The notes: a model not told the origin generated them from the sequence alone. A stretch of DNA of 64,000 nucleotides from JBPOFM01 sp041391925 (GCA_041391925.1 JAWKNA010000007.1:186001-250000); one strand, 5' to 3'; shown: positions 1 through 8,986, numbered from the stretch's first letter. Numbers and translations are program-made.

Positions 1-455
1 TAGCAGCAATGATGGTTTTTAGTTGCCCAGTTTTCAGTAGCAACCAAATAATACTCACTTTTTCCAAAAAGCGAGCATAAGGGAGTTTTTTGTTCACTAG
101 TATTCTGAAGGGTTTATTTTAAGACACGGGAAATATATAAAATTCATTTTTGGTTAAGTTTGTAGCTGATGGATTGATTAATAGACATGGATATGCAATG
201 TAAGTTCCTAAACCCATCAATATCCAAATGTATCAATTTTTGACATAATTTATGTAGTTTTAGGAATTAATTCATCTGCATGAAAAATGCTCAAAATTTT
301 AAGGGATATTATAAGCATTGGATGAGGATCAGATTGACACCTCTTCAAAAATAAATTTGAAGTTCATATTTGAAAGATATTGAGCAAATTATAAATTTAA
401 ATGGTTATAAACACATCATGAATTTTGTCGTAAATGCGAGTTTTTTTTAAGCAAA
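1..455. other. Left-edge non-coding stretch
   Basis: No convincing gene lies between the left edge and the threonine aldolase promoter. The stretch is AT-rich with many stops in all frames. A short open frame on the minus strand leaves the window at the left edge (about 1-108) but has no start codon, so I do not call it. Confidence 0.5.
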
Positions 456-463
456 TACATTTG
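456..463 (+). promoter_or_regulatory. Predicted -7 element of the threonine aldolase gene
   Basis: TACATTTG is an exact match to the Bacteroidota -7 consensus TAnnTTTG. It lies about 70 bases before the start codon. No TTTG is found at the ideal upstream distance, so only the -7 half is supported. Confidence 0.45.
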
Positions 464-535
464 TCTATAATGTTTACGAAAAATTGCAAAACCAAAAGTT
501 AGTATGACATTACAGATACAATTCAAATTAATGCA

Positions 536-1555
536 ATGACTATAGATTTAAGAAGCGATACCGTAACAAAGCCCTCAAAGGAAATGTTGGAAGCCATGAT
601 GAGCGCCAAAGTGGGTGATGATGTATTTAAAGAAGACCCAACCGTCAACGAACTTGAAGAACGATTGGCAAACATGTTTGGGAAACCAAAAGCATTATTT
701 TTTCCTTCGGGGAGTATGGCCAACCAAACAGCTATTAAGCTGCATACCCAACCAGGGGAACAAATTATCTGTGACAAATATGCCCATATCTATAACTACG
801 AAGCAGGAGGTGCGTCATTCAACAGTGGTGTTTCTTGTAGATTGATTGATGGTCACCGTGGGATGTTCAAAGCAGAACAAGTGGTGGAAGCCATTAATCC
901 AAGTGAATTTTATTACAGTAAAACAAGTTTGGTTGAAGTGGAGAACACGACAAACAAAGGAGGTGGAGCCTGCTGGGATTTTGAGGAAATCAAAAAAATC
1001 AGAAACGTATGTGACCAACATCGATTGGGCTTTCATTTGGATGGTGCTCGACTCTGGAACGCGTTGGTTGCAAATGATGAATCCACCGAACAGTATGGGA
1101 TTTTTGATACAATTTCGGTCTGTTTGAGTAAAGGTTTGGGGTGTCCTGTGGGTTCAGTTTTGATTGGTGATGAAGAAATTATGAAAGATGCCATTCGTTA
1201 TCGAAAGGTGTTTGGCGGCAATATGCGTCAAATAGGGTTTTTGGCCGCTGCTGGATTATATGCTTTGGATAACAACATCAATCGTTTAAAGGATGACCAT
1301 CAAAAAGCCAAAGAAATTGGTGAGGTGTTACAAAATCTCTCCTTTATCAACAAAGTGGAACCTATCGAAACCAACATCATCATTTTTGAATTGAATACAG
1401 GCGTTAACGAAAAAGCATTTCTAAAATCACTTCACGATAAAAACATCCACATCATAGGAATGGGAGGCGGAAAGCTACGAATCGTCACGCATTTGGATTA
1501 TACAGATGAGATGCATGAGTATTTTTTGACTGCATTAAAAAACTTGAAAGTTTAA
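536..1555 (+). CDS. ltaE: Low-specificity L-threonine aldolase
   Basis: PLP-dependent enzyme of the beta-eliminating lyase fold that cleaves L-threonine or allo-threonine to glycine and acetaldehyde in the cytoplasm. The 339-residue length is typical. Visible landmarks are the N-terminal DLRSDTVTKP motif, the PSGSMANQ phosphate-binding loop near residue 58, His84 in YAHIYNYEAGG (stacks on PLP), HLDGARLWNA with Asp169 and Arg172, and the Schiff-base Lys199 in SVCLSKGLG. It has its own predicted promoter and ends 11 bases from the convergent ybaB. The assignment is secure at family level; stereospecificity cannot be read from the sequence. Confidence 0.93.
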   Translation: MTIDLRSDTVTKPSKEMLEAMMSAKVGDDVFKEDPTVNELEERLANMFGKPKALFFPSGSMANQTAIKLHTQPGEQIICDKYAHIYNYEAGGASFNSGVSCRLIDGHRGMFKAEQVVEAINPSEFYYSKTSLVEVENTTNKGGGACWDFEEIKKIRNVCDQHRLGFHLDGARLWNALVANDESTEQYGIFDTISVCLSKGLGCPVGSVLIGDEEIMKDAIRYRKVFGGNMRQIGFLAAAGLYALDNNINRLKDDHQKAKEIGEVLQNLSFINKVEPIETNIIIFELNTGVNEKAFLKSLHDKNIHIIGMGGGKLRIVTHLDYTDEMHEYFLTALKNLKV

Positions 1556-1566
1556 AAAGACGATTC

Positions 1567-1890
1567 TTATTTGAACATATCCAACCCAGGGATATTCGGC
1601 ATACCTTCCTTTGCAACCGCAGCTATTTCGGTCTCATTCACATTGGTGGCTTTTTCAATCGCTTTGTTGATGGTGAGTATCAAGTAATCTTCAAGCATCT
1701 CTTTATCCTGAAGCAATTCATCATCAATGGAAATGGATTTGATAGCTCTATTGGCCGTAATGGTTACTTTCAATTTTCCGTCTGAACTTTTTTCATCCAC
1801 CAAAACATGGTTCAAGCGTTGTTTTGTTTCTTCAACATTTTTCTGGGTTTCTTTCAGTTTGCCCATCATTCCCATCATATCTCCGAACAT
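1567..1890 (-). CDS. ybaB: YbaB/EbfC family nucleoid-associated protein
   Basis: Small DNA-binding protein of 107 residues. It has the family features: a Met- and Gly-rich start (MFGDMMGMMGKLKETQ), a helix with many charged residues, and a central beta segment ending in INKAIEKA. Family members form dimers that coat DNA and are usually encoded beside dnaX and recR. That neighbourhood is absent here: the gene stands alone, convergent with the threonine aldolase gene and divergent from the oligopeptidase gene. Confidence 0.88.
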   Translation of the reverse strand: MFGDMMGMMGKLKETQKNVEETKQRLNHVLVDEKSSDGKLKVTITANRAIKSISIDDELLQDKEMLEDYLILTINKAIEKATNVNETEIAAVAKEGMPNIPGLDMFK

Positions 1891-1989
1891 TGTTTTCTGT
1901 TTTAAAATTAGATTGCGAATTTAATAAAAGTTTGAAAGATGTACGCTTCTTTGTTCTTTTCTCTTACATCTTTATTCTGATTAAAACCT

Positions 1990-1997
1990 TATTTTTG
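1990..1997 (+). promoter_or_regulatory. Predicted -7 element of the oligopeptidase gene
   Basis: TATTTTTG matches TAnnTTTG exactly, 26 bases before the start codon at 2023. A correctly spaced -33 TTTG is not evident. Confidence 0.45.
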
Positions 1998-2022
1998 CAA
2001 TCCGCTTAAAAATGATGTTTCA

Positions 2023-4083
2023 ATGGCAAAGGAAGTTCAGCCACCAAAGGCTAAAAAAATTCCGAAAGAATTAAAAATCCACGACGATGTGAGGATTGAC
2101 GATTATTTTTGGTTGAACAATCGAAAGGACAAAGAGGTTATTAAGTATTTAAAAGCCGAAAATGCCTATTACGATAAAATGACTTCAAAACAAAAGGCTT
2201 TTGAAGCTACATTGTTTGAGGAAATGAAAGCGCGCATCAAAGAGGATGATGAATCCGTTCCATACAAATACAATGGCTATTGGTACATCGTGAAATATGA
2301 AACAGGGAAAGATTATCCAATTTATTTAAGGCGAAGAGACACCTTGGATAACCCTGATGAACTGTTATTCGATTGCAATAAAATGGCTGAAGGCCATTCG
2401 TACTTTAAATTGGTTGGATTGAGTGTCAGCCCAGATAATACCATGATTTCCTTTGGAATTGATTTGACAGGAAGACGTAATTACACCCTGCAAATCAAAA
2501 ATTTAGTTACAGATGAAGTGTTTTCAGATGCCATCAAGAACACAACGGGTTCTGCCACTTGGGCCAATGACAACAAAACCTTGTTTTACACGAAAAAAGA
2601 CGTAAAAACTCTGCGTTCCGATAAAATTTACAAGCACAAACTTGGAACCTCTTCAAGAATGGACAAAGCCATTTTTCATGAGGAAGATGATACATTTGGA
2701 GTGGCCATTTACAAATCCAAATCAAAAAAATACCTAATCATCGCTTGTTACAGTACGCTCACCAATGAATATCATATTTTGAATGCGGACACGCCGGATG
2801 AAGAATTTAAAGTATTTCAGGAGCGCATTAGAGGTTTGGAGTACAGTATTTCGCACTATGACAATCAATTTTATATTGTGACAAATGCAGACGATGCTGT
2901 CAATTTTAAACTCATGAAAACGCATGAAGCCACAACTTTTATCGCAAATTGGCAAGAAGTGTTGCCGCATCGGGATGATGTCTTGTTGGAGGATATTGAT
3001 ATTTTTAAGGATTTCTTGGTGGTAAGTGAGCGTACAAATGGCTTAAATCAAATTAGAATTATGCGTTGGGATGGCAAAGAGGATTATTATTTGCCTTTTG
3101 ATAATGAAACCTACACTGCTTATACAAGCACGAACGTAGAGTTTGATACCGACATTCTTCGTTATGGTTATAATTCCATGACCGCACCTTCATCGACCAT
3201 TGATTTTAATATGGTAACGAAAGAGAAGATGGTTTTGAAGGAACAAGAAGTTTTGGGAGGAAAGTTCGATAAGAATAATTACGAATCAGAACGTATTTGG
3301 GCTACATCGGTGAATGGTACTAAAATTCCCATGTCAATGGTCTATAGAAAAGGCATCCAAAAAAACGGAAGCAATCCGGTATTGATGTATGCTTACGGTT
3401 CATATGGACATACCATTGACCCATATTTCTCAAGTATTCGGTTGAGTTTGTTAGATAGAGGTTTTATCTATGTGATTGTACACGTTAGAGGCGGTGAATA
3501 TCTCGGTAGGACTTGGTATGAAAATGGAAAATTACTTCAGAAGAAAAATACTTTCACAGATTTTATAGAATGTTCCAAATTTTTGATTGAACAGAAATAC
3601 ACTTCACCAAAACACTTATACGCATTGGGTGGAAGTGCGGGAGGTTTATTGGTTGGAGCAGTCATTAATGAGGCACCAGAACTTTACAATGGTGTTATTG
3701 CGGCTGTTCCGTTTGTGGATGTGGTCACCACCATGTTGGATGAAAGCATTCCTTTGACTACTGGTGAATATGATGAATGGGGAAATCCAAATGATAAAAC
3801 CTATTATGATTACATGAAATCGTATTCGCCCTATGACAATGTGAAAAGTCGAGAGTACCCAAATATTTTGGTCACCACAGGCTTGCATGATTCTCAAGTG
3901 CAATATTGGGAACCTGCTAAATGGGTTGCCAAGTTGCGAGACAAAAAAACAGACTCAAATAAACTTCTTATGAAAATCAATATGAAAGCTGGTCATGGTG
4001 GTGCTTCGGGACGATTTGAAGCTCTTAAAGAAGATGCCGAAGAATATGCGTTTTTACTAGACTTGGAGAATATTTATGAGTAA
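2023..4083 (+). CDS. ptrB: Prolyl oligopeptidase family protease (oligopeptidase B-like)
   Basis: Serine peptidase of family S9A, 686 residues, the usual length of oligopeptidase B, which cuts short peptides after basic residues. The N-terminal part is the beta-propeller that gates access and the C-terminal part is an alpha/beta hydrolase. The triad can be placed: Ser538 in GGSAGG, Asp623 in LHDSQV and His658 in GHGGASGR. The segment after the nucleophile (TTGEYDEWGNP) is typical of oligopeptidase B rather than prolyl oligopeptidase. There is no signal peptide, so a cytoplasmic location is expected. Confidence 0.9.
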   Translation: MAKEVQPPKAKKIPKELKIHDDVRIDDYFWLNNRKDKEVIKYLKAENAYYDKMTSKQKAFEATLFEEMKARIKEDDESVPYKYNGYWYIVKYETGKDYPIYLRRRDTLDNPDELLFDCNKMAEGHSYFKLVGLSVSPDNTMISFGIDLTGRRNYTLQIKNLVTDEVFSDAIKNTTGSATWANDNKTLFYTKKDVKTLRSDKIYKHKLGTSSRMDKAIFHEEDDTFGVAIYKSKSKKYLIIACYSTLTNEYHILNADTPDEEFKVFQERIRGLEYSISHYDNQFYIVTNADDAVNFKLMKTHEATTFIANWQEVLPHRDDVLLEDIDIFKDFLVVSERTNGLNQIRIMRWDGKEDYYLPFDNETYTAYTSTNVEFDTDILRYGYNSMTAPSSTIDFNMVTKEKMVLKEQEVLGGKFDKNNYESERIWATSVNGTKIPMSMVYRKGIQKNGSNPVLMYAYGSYGHTIDPYFSSIRLSLLDRGFIYVIVHVRGGEYLGRTWYENGKLLQKKNTFTDFIECSKFLIEQKYTSPKHLYALGGSAGGLLVGAVINEAPELYNGVIAAVPFVDVVTTMLDESIPLTTGEYDEWGNPNDKTYYDYMKSYSPYDNVKSREYPNILVTTGLHDSQVQYWEPAKWVAKLRDKKTDSNKLLMKINMKAGHGGASGRFEALKEDAEEYAFLLDLENIYE

Positions 4084-4098
4084 TTCAAAAATTTCTTG

Positions 4099-4106
4099 TA
4101 TTTTTG
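4099..4106 (+). promoter_or_regulatory. Predicted -7 element of the cysteate synthase-like gene
   Basis: TATTTTTG matches TAnnTTTG exactly, about 50 bases before the start codon at 4156. It sits just after the oligopeptidase stop codon, suggesting independent transcription. Confidence 0.45.
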
Positions 4107-4155
4107 CGAGGTTTTAGGTTACATTTTTATAAATTGGAACTGATAAATAGCATTT

Positions 4156-5196
4156 ATGAAAGAAAATATTCAAGTATTTGATAATGTTTTGCAACTAATA
4201 GGCAAAACCCCTCTTATCAAATTAAACAAAATGACCTCAGGGTTTGATGGGGAATTCTACGCCAAAGTAGAAGGATTCAATCCAGGTCATTCGTCAAAAG
4301 ATAGAATAGCCTTACATATTATCGAAGAAGCCGAGAGGCAAGGAATTCTAAAACCAGGCGACACCATTATTGAAACAACTTCTGGTAACACAGGTTTTAG
4401 TATTGCAATGGTAAGCATCATCAAGGGTTACGAATGCATTTTGGCAGTAAGTTCAAAATCATCTGCAGACAAAATTGATATGTTGAAGTCTATGGGAGCG
4501 AAGGTATATGTTTGCCCAGCGCATGTGAGTGCAGACGACCCAAGATCCTATTATCAAGTTGCAAAAAGATTGCATAACGAAATCAAAGGTTCTATTTACA
4601 TAAATCAGTATTTCAATCAATTGAATATTGATGCACATTATAATTCCACTGGGCCAGAAATTTGGACACAAACTGAAGGCGAAATCACACACTTAATCGC
4701 TTGTAGCGGAACAGGGGGAACCATTTCTGGTACTGCCAAATTCCTTAAAGAAAAAAATCCAAACATTAAGATTATTGGTGTGGATGCATATGGTTCAGTT
4801 TTGAAGAAATATCATGAAACCAAAGAATTCGACGATAAAGAAATCTATCCTTACCGAATTGAAGGTTTAGGTAAAAATTTGATTCCTACAGCCACAGATT
4901 TCGACCTGATTGACAAGTTTGTAAAAGTTACAGATGAAGAAAGTGCTCACACAGCAAGAGAAATTTCCCGTACCGAAGGATTATTTGTCGGTTATACTTC
5001 TGGAGCTGCAATGCAAGCATTAAAGCAACTCAATGAGGAAGGTGAATTCAAAATCACTGATAAAATAGTGGTCATATTTCCAGACCATGGGTCTCGTTAC
5101 ATGAGTAAAGTATATAGTGACAGATGGATGGAAGAGCAAGGCTTTTTGGACAACAAAAGTACCGCTGCTATTGAGACCATTGAATATATAAAATAA
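4156..5196 (+). CDS. capA: PLP-dependent cysteate synthase-like protein (CapA/SulA type)
   Basis: Fold-type II PLP enzyme of the cysteine synthase / cystathionine beta-synthase superfamily, 346 residues, without the C-terminal CBS regulatory domains. Seen: Lys48 in the SSKDR motif (PLP lysine), the TTSGNTG substrate loop near residue 75 and the SGTGGT phosphate loop. Published work on capnine synthesis describes CapA as a CBS-related enzyme that makes L-cysteate from O-phosphoserine and sulfite, and CapB as the acyltransferase that uses cysteate. The next gene here is a CapB-type enzyme, which is the main reason for this call. The alternative is an ordinary cysteine synthase or cystathionine beta-synthase; the sequence alone does not exclude it. 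Confidence 0.7.
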   Translation: MKENIQVFDNVLQLIGKTPLIKLNKMTSGFDGEFYAKVEGFNPGHSSKDRIALHIIEEAERQGILKPGDTIIETTSGNTGFSIAMVSIIKGYECILAVSSKSSADKIDMLKSMGAKVYVCPAHVSADDPRSYYQVAKRLHNEIKGSIYINQYFNQLNIDAHYNSTGPEIWTQTEGEITHLIACSGTGGTISGTAKFLKEKNPNIKIIGVDAYGSVLKKYHETKEFDDKEIYPYRIEGLGKNLIPTATDFDLIDKFVKVTDEESAHTAREISRTEGLFVGYTSGAAMQALKQLNEEGEFKITDKIVVIFPDHGSRYMSKVYSDRWMEEQGFLDNKSTAAIETIEYIK

Positions 5197-5214
5197 AAAT
5201 CCATAAAATATAGT

Positions 5215-5251
5215 AAACCCTATTGTGCAAATTGCATGATAGGTTTTTTTT
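5215..5251 (+). terminator. Rho-independent terminator after the cysteate synthase-like gene
   Basis: The arm AAACCCTAT (5215-5223) pairs with ATAGGTTT (from 5239) with one bulged base. An inner TGCA/TGCA pairing extends the hairpin, and a run of eight T follows. It lies 18 bases after the stop codon, so the next gene needs its own promoter. Confidence 0.7.
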
Positions 5252-5430
5252 GTCTTGTATATTATAAACAAGAGTTTATAATTAAATTATGCCATCATAA
5301 TATAATTAATTAATTTTGCCCAAACTAATAAGACTAATTTAAGTTAAATGTAACCTCTGCAAGGACTCAGTCTATAAGAAGATGAAGTTGCAAAGTAACA
5401 TGCGACCGCTTAAAACTTTAAAATTAACGC

Positions 5431-6690
5431 ATGAAGGATCTATTCGACAAAATTTATAAAGATAAAGGACCTCTAGGAAAATGGGCAGCACAAGCTGAAG
5501 GTTATTTTGTGTTTCCAAAATTGGAAGGGCAGATTTCAAACCGGATGAAATTTCAAGGAAAAGATGTCATTACATGGAGTATCAATGATTATTTGGGTTT
5601 GGCAAACCATCCGAAAGTCCGTAAAACAGATGCCCAGGCTGGGATTGATTATGGCTCAGCTTACCCAATGGGTGCACGAATGATGTCAGGCCATACAGAT
5701 TTGCACGAAACACTTCAGAATGAGTTGGCAGAGTTTGTGAAAAAGGAAGCAGCATATCTTTTGAATTTCGGTTATCAAGGAATGGTCTCCACTATTGACG
5801 CTTTGGTCGGTAAAGACGATATCATTGTATATGATGTGGATGCCCATGCGTGTATCATCGACGGTGTGCGCCTTCATATGGGAAAACGGTTTACTTACAA
5901 GCACAATGACATAGATAGCCTCGAAAAAAACCTTGATAGAGCCACTAAAATGGCAGAACAAACAGGTGGAGGTATCCTTGTGATTTCTGAAGGGGTCTTT
6001 GGCATGCGTGGTGAACAAGGAAAACTTAAAGAAATTGTTGAATTAAAGAAAAAATATAAATTCCGATTCTTGGTAGATGATGCTCATGGTTTTGGAACTC
6101 TAGGTAAAACAGGTGCTGGTGCAGGCGAGGAGCAAGGAGTCCAAGACGGCATTGATGTTTATTTTGCAACGTTTGCAAAATCATTGGCAAGTACAGGTGC
6201 ATTTATTGCGGCAGACCAAGAAATCATTGATTATCTAAAATATAACTTGCGCTCACAAATGTTTGCAAAATCTTTGCAAATGCAATTGGTCGTAGGTGCT
6301 CGCAAGCGTCTTGAAATGCTTAAAACCATGCCAGAACTTAAAGATAAACTTTGGGAAAACACAAATGCATTACAGTCTGGTTTAAAAAAGCGTGGTTTTG
6401 ACATTGGAACGACTCAAAGTTGTGTAACCCCTGTTTATTTAAAGGGAAGTATTCCCGAAGCAATGGCGTTGGTTAAGGATTTACGTGAAAACTCTGGCAT
6501 ATTCTGTTCCATCGTTGTGTATCCTGTGATTCCAAAAGGCTTGATTTTACTGAGATTGATTCCTACCGCTACCCATACGATGACAGATGTCAATGAGACA
6601 TTGGATGCTTTTGATGCCATCAGAACACGTTTGGAAAACGGTACTTACAAACGTCTTTCTGCAGCCTTAATGTCTGCAATGGGTGAATAA
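5431..6690 (+). CDS. capB: Cysteate-C-fatty acyltransferase-like alpha-oxoamine synthase (CapB/SulB type)
   Basis: Fold-type I PLP enzyme of the alpha-oxoamine synthase family, 419 residues, which joins an amino acid to an acyl-CoA with loss of CO2. Seen: the PLP Lys250 in FAKSLASTG, His139 in DVDAHA (ring-stacking) and Asp217/His219 in VDDAHGFG. The family includes serine palmitoyltransferase, 2-amino-3-ketobutyrate CoA ligase and CapB. The N-terminus (about 40 residues before WSINDYLGL) and the YGSAYPMGARMMSG segment look like the Bacteroidota sphingolipid/sulfonolipid group. Position next to a CapA-like gene favours 3-ketocapnine synthesis; serine palmitoyltransferase remains possible. There is a 234-base gap and a terminator between the two genes. 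Confidence 0.75.
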   Translation: MKDLFDKIYKDKGPLGKWAAQAEGYFVFPKLEGQISNRMKFQGKDVITWSINDYLGLANHPKVRKTDAQAGIDYGSAYPMGARMMSGHTDLHETLQNELAEFVKKEAAYLLNFGYQGMVSTIDALVGKDDIIVYDVDAHACIIDGVRLHMGKRFTYKHNDIDSLEKNLDRATKMAEQTGGGILVISEGVFGMRGEQGKLKEIVELKKKYKFRFLVDDAHGFGTLGKTGAGAGEEQGVQDGIDVYFATFAKSLASTGAFIAADQEIIDYLKYNLRSQMFAKSLQMQLVVGARKRLEMLKTMPELKDKLWENTNALQSGLKKRGFDIGTTQSCVTPVYLKGSIPEAMALVKDLRENSGIFCSIVVYPVIPKGLILLRLIPTATHTMTDVNETLDAFDAIRTRLENGTYKRLSAALMSAMGE

Positions 6691-6708
6691 ATTAAACTCT
6701 AAATAAAG

Positions 6709-6753
6709 AATTCCAAACTCCATTGTAATCAATTGGAATTTGGAATTTTTTTT
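6709..6753. terminator. Bidirectional terminator between convergent genes
   Basis: The arms 6709-6725 and 6730-6747 pair almost completely (one bulge, one mismatch). Eight T follow on the plus strand, and a weaker T-rich stretch follows on the minus strand. It separates the convergent CapB-like and GNAT genes. Confidence 0.75.
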
Positions 6754-6764
6754 ATCGAGAATTT

Positions 6765-7886
6765 TTAGATAATATCCTTTCTAACGGTTTTCCTTCTCTT
6801 AAAGACTTCAGGTTGGAAGTGTTTCCAAATTTGATGTATGGCTATATTGTCTTCCAATTCCGGTGTTCTAATACAGTTGACAATTCTTTTTTTGCTGAAC
6901 GTGTCGTAATATTCCTTAAAAATTACTGCCGTAACTCCTTTGTTTTGATATTCCGGGTGAATTCCTATTAAATAAAAAACTACGTCCTTGCTATGTTTTT
7001 TGGCATGAAGAATATGCCTAAAGCCAAATGGGAACAAGGTACCTTTTGTTCTTTGCAATGCTTTTGAAAATGAAGGCATAACAATGGCGAAAGCAATTAA
7101 TTTATCTTCCTTATCGACAACAAAATTGATATATTCGGGGTTGATAAAAGGGATGAATTTTTTTTTGAAATATTCCTTTTGAATATCAGTAATGGCCACA
7201 AAGGATGACAAGGATGCGTAAGAATCGTTGAACAAATCAAACATTTTGTCGGCATAGGGCATTACATCCTTAGTTTTTTTGAAGGTCAATGCTCTGAGTC
7301 CATACCGTGTTTTGATAATTTCCTGGGCTTTCATGAAAGATTCAGGCTTTACATTAGAAAACGAAAAACGGCTTTCGGAGTAAAGCTTTTCGTCTTTAAA
7401 ACCTAATTCTTTAAAATGCTCTGCATAATAGGGATAGTTGTACCAGGTAATCATATTGCCTAGATGCTCAAAACCTTCAGTCATTACACCCACTTTGTCC
7501 AAATTTGAGAATCCAACAGGGCCTTCCATAAAATCAAGATTGTTGGCTTTTCCTATTTCGTTTACTTTTTCAAGTAGAGCTTTGGTTACTTCAATATCAT
7601 CAATCACGTCAAACCACCCAAAACGCATCTTCTTTTGCTTTTGTTTATTGACTTCCAACCAATTGATGATGGCTGCCACGCGACCCACAATTTCGTCATT
7701 TTTATATGCCAAAAAGAAACGTGCGTCGGCATCATTGAAGATTGGGTTTTTCTTTTTGTCAAATGTTTCCATTTCTTGGGAAATGATGGGCGGTACCCAA
7801 TAATTGGAATCTTGATAAAGTTGAAAAGGAAACTTTACAAACTTTTTAAGCTGACTTTTGGAAATGGCTTCTTTGATTATAATCAT
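6765..7886 (-). CDS. GNAT-fold acyltransferase, possible lipid N-acyltransferase
   Basis: Protein of 373 residues, much longer than a single acetyltransferase domain. The N-terminal third contains an acetyltransferase-like segment (RFFLAYKNDEIVGRVAAI near residue 60), and the C-terminal third a second GNAT-like core with VVFYLIGIHPEYQNKGV, the usual acyl-CoA-binding strand and loop. I do not recognise a proven function. It converges on the CapB-like gene and leads into an outer-membrane-type gene 9 bases away in the same direction. Bacterial ceramide synthase is also a GNAT-related N-acyltransferase, so a role in acylating capnine is a reasonable inference, not a demonstrated one. Confidence 0.6.
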   Translation of the reverse strand: MIIIKEAISKSQLKKFVKFPFQLYQDSNYWVPPIISQEMETFDKKKNPIFNDADARFFLAYKNDEIVGRVAAIINWLEVNKQKQKKMRFGWFDVIDDIEVTKALLEKVNEIGKANNLDFMEGPVGFSNLDKVGVMTEGFEHLGNMITWYNYPYYAEHFKELGFKDEKLYSESRFSFSNVKPESFMKAQEIIKTRYGLRALTFKKTKDVMPYADKMFDLFNDSYASLSSFVAITDIQKEYFKKKFIPFINPEYINFVVDKEDKLIAFAIVMPSFSKALQRTKGTLFPFGFRHILHAKKHSKDVVFYLIGIHPEYQNKGVTAVIFKEYYDTFSKKRIVNCIRTPELEDNIAIHQIWKHFQPEVFKRRKTVRKDII

Positions 7887-7895
7887 AAAATAGGT

Positions 7896-8882
7896 TTATT
7901 GTCCATCACCACCACTAGCATCATCAAAATCAACATCTTTTTTACTCTTTTTGGCGCGTTCCTTGCGCTTACCTTCATCTTTTGCTGAAGTTCCATCATC
8001 TTCGATAATGGTATCCTTATGAAAATCGAAACGATAGGAGGCTCCAATGCCCAGATTAAAGACTGCAGGCGTGTCTTTTGTGTTGAAAGTCAAGGCGGCA
8101 TCCAATTGAAAATCTTTTCCAAATAGATATGCGCCACCAAAACGCACTAAATTATCGGCATAAAAATCACTTTGTATGCCTTGTGTTTCCGCAAATAACG
8201 ACCATTTAGGATTAAAAGAATGCGTCAGGGTAAGGATGTATTGAAAATCTGATTGGTCAGTTCCGATTCTGTCTTTTACAAGATTGACTACAAAAACCCA
8301 TCCGCCAGAAAAATTGTTTTGTGAAATTACCGCTATTTTAGGGCTGAAACCTTCAACATCTGCAGCGGTATATGGGTTGTTTTTTGTGTCAAAATTAGCA
8401 CCAGCATAAACGGCAACAGCAGGAATTAGGTATTTCCATTTAAAAGAATGGTTGGCTTTCCAGCTATAGAGATTTGGCTTATCCTCCTCCGCCTTTCTGT
8501 AAGGGTCATAAACCAAATATTTTGCACCAATAGTGAGGTTTCTAAAGTTTGATCGATGAACTGGTTCTGAAATTGCAGAACGATTGTCCGTAAATGTATC
8601 ATTTTGATAGGAACCGATGACGCTGATTTCCAAAGGTTCGAACAACAATCCGTAATGGGCCGCAAAATCAACACTAAATCCCTTCACCTCGTATTTCAAT
8701 GGAGTGTGCTCTTGTTTTACATAATTAGGACCTAACTCCAATTGAATCACATTGGGGCCAACTGCAAACGCACTTTGGGAAGCGCCAGGACGATTGGAAT
8801 TGATGACATCGGTATATTGGCAATATGCTGAGAAAGAAACTACTAAAAACAGGATGGGCAAATAAGTTTTTATTGTATTCAT
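7896..8882 (-). CDS. Exported outer-membrane beta-barrel-like protein (transporter family)
   Basis: The protein has an N-terminal signal peptide (hydrophobic LPILFLVVSFSAYC, then Q) and about 280 residues of alternating aromatic/polar strands ending in LGIGASYRFDF, typical of outer-membrane barrels of the family loosely annotated as transporter (phenol/MetA pathway-like). A charged Lys/Asp/Glu/Gly-rich tail of about 40 residues follows the last strand, which is unusual for a barrel. I chose the start at 8882 because it gives a compact signal peptide and lies just after a consensus -7 element; an ATG 21 bases upstream at 8903 is also possible. It is probably co-transcribed with the GNAT gene downstream. 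Substrate unknown. Confidence 0.65.
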   Translation of the reverse strand: MNTIKTYLPILFLVVSFSAYCQYTDVINSNRPGASQSAFAVGPNVIQLELGPNYVKQEHTPLKYEVKGFSVDFAAHYGLLFEPLEISVIGSYQNDTFTDNRSAISEPVHRSNFRNLTIGAKYLVYDPYRKAEEDKPNLYSWKANHSFKWKYLIPAVAVYAGANFDTKNNPYTAADVEGFSPKIAVISQNNFSGGWVFVVNLVKDRIGTDQSDFQYILTLTHSFNPKWSLFAETQGIQSDFYADNLVRFGGAYLFGKDFQLDAALTFNTKDTPAVFNLGIGASYRFDFHKDTIIEDDGTSAKDEGKRKERAKKSKKDVDFDDASGGDGQ

Positions 8883-8900
8883 AAGAGGTATATTAGGTAT

Positions 8901-8908
8901 CAAATATA
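8901..8908 (-). promoter_or_regulatory. Predicted -7 element of the outer-membrane protein / GNAT operon
   Basis: On the minus strand TATATTTG matches TAnnTTTG exactly, 18 bases before the chosen start at 8882. This supports 8882 over the in-frame ATG at 8903, which would fall inside the element. Confidence 0.5.
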
Positions 8909-8962
8909 GAGATTTTATATTTTTTTTAAGTATTTATAACCGATTTTAAGCATAGAGAATTG

Positions 8963-8970
8963 TATTTTTG
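8963..8970 (+). promoter_or_regulatory. Predicted -7 element of the DUF4834-YfhO operon
   Basis: TATTTTTG matches TAnnTTTG exactly, 16 bases before the start at 8987. Together with the element at 8901-8908 it forms a divergent promoter pair. Confidence 0.5.
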
Positions 8971-8986
8971 AAAAAATAATTTTCAC

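Noticed and set aside
1..108. Short minus-strand open frame leaving the window on the left
   Set aside because: Only about 35 codons and preceded by a stop with no start codon; cannot be judged without the sequence beyond the edge.
4156..5196. Annotation as ordinary cysteine synthase (CysK)
   Set aside because: The sequence plan is closer to the cystathionine beta-synthase core and the neighbour is a CapB-like enzyme; kept only as an alternative.
5431..6690. Annotation as 2-amino-3-ketobutyrate CoA ligase (Kbl)
   Set aside because: No threonine dehydrogenase gene is adjacent and the N-terminal segment and neighbour fit the sphingolipid/sulfonolipid group better.
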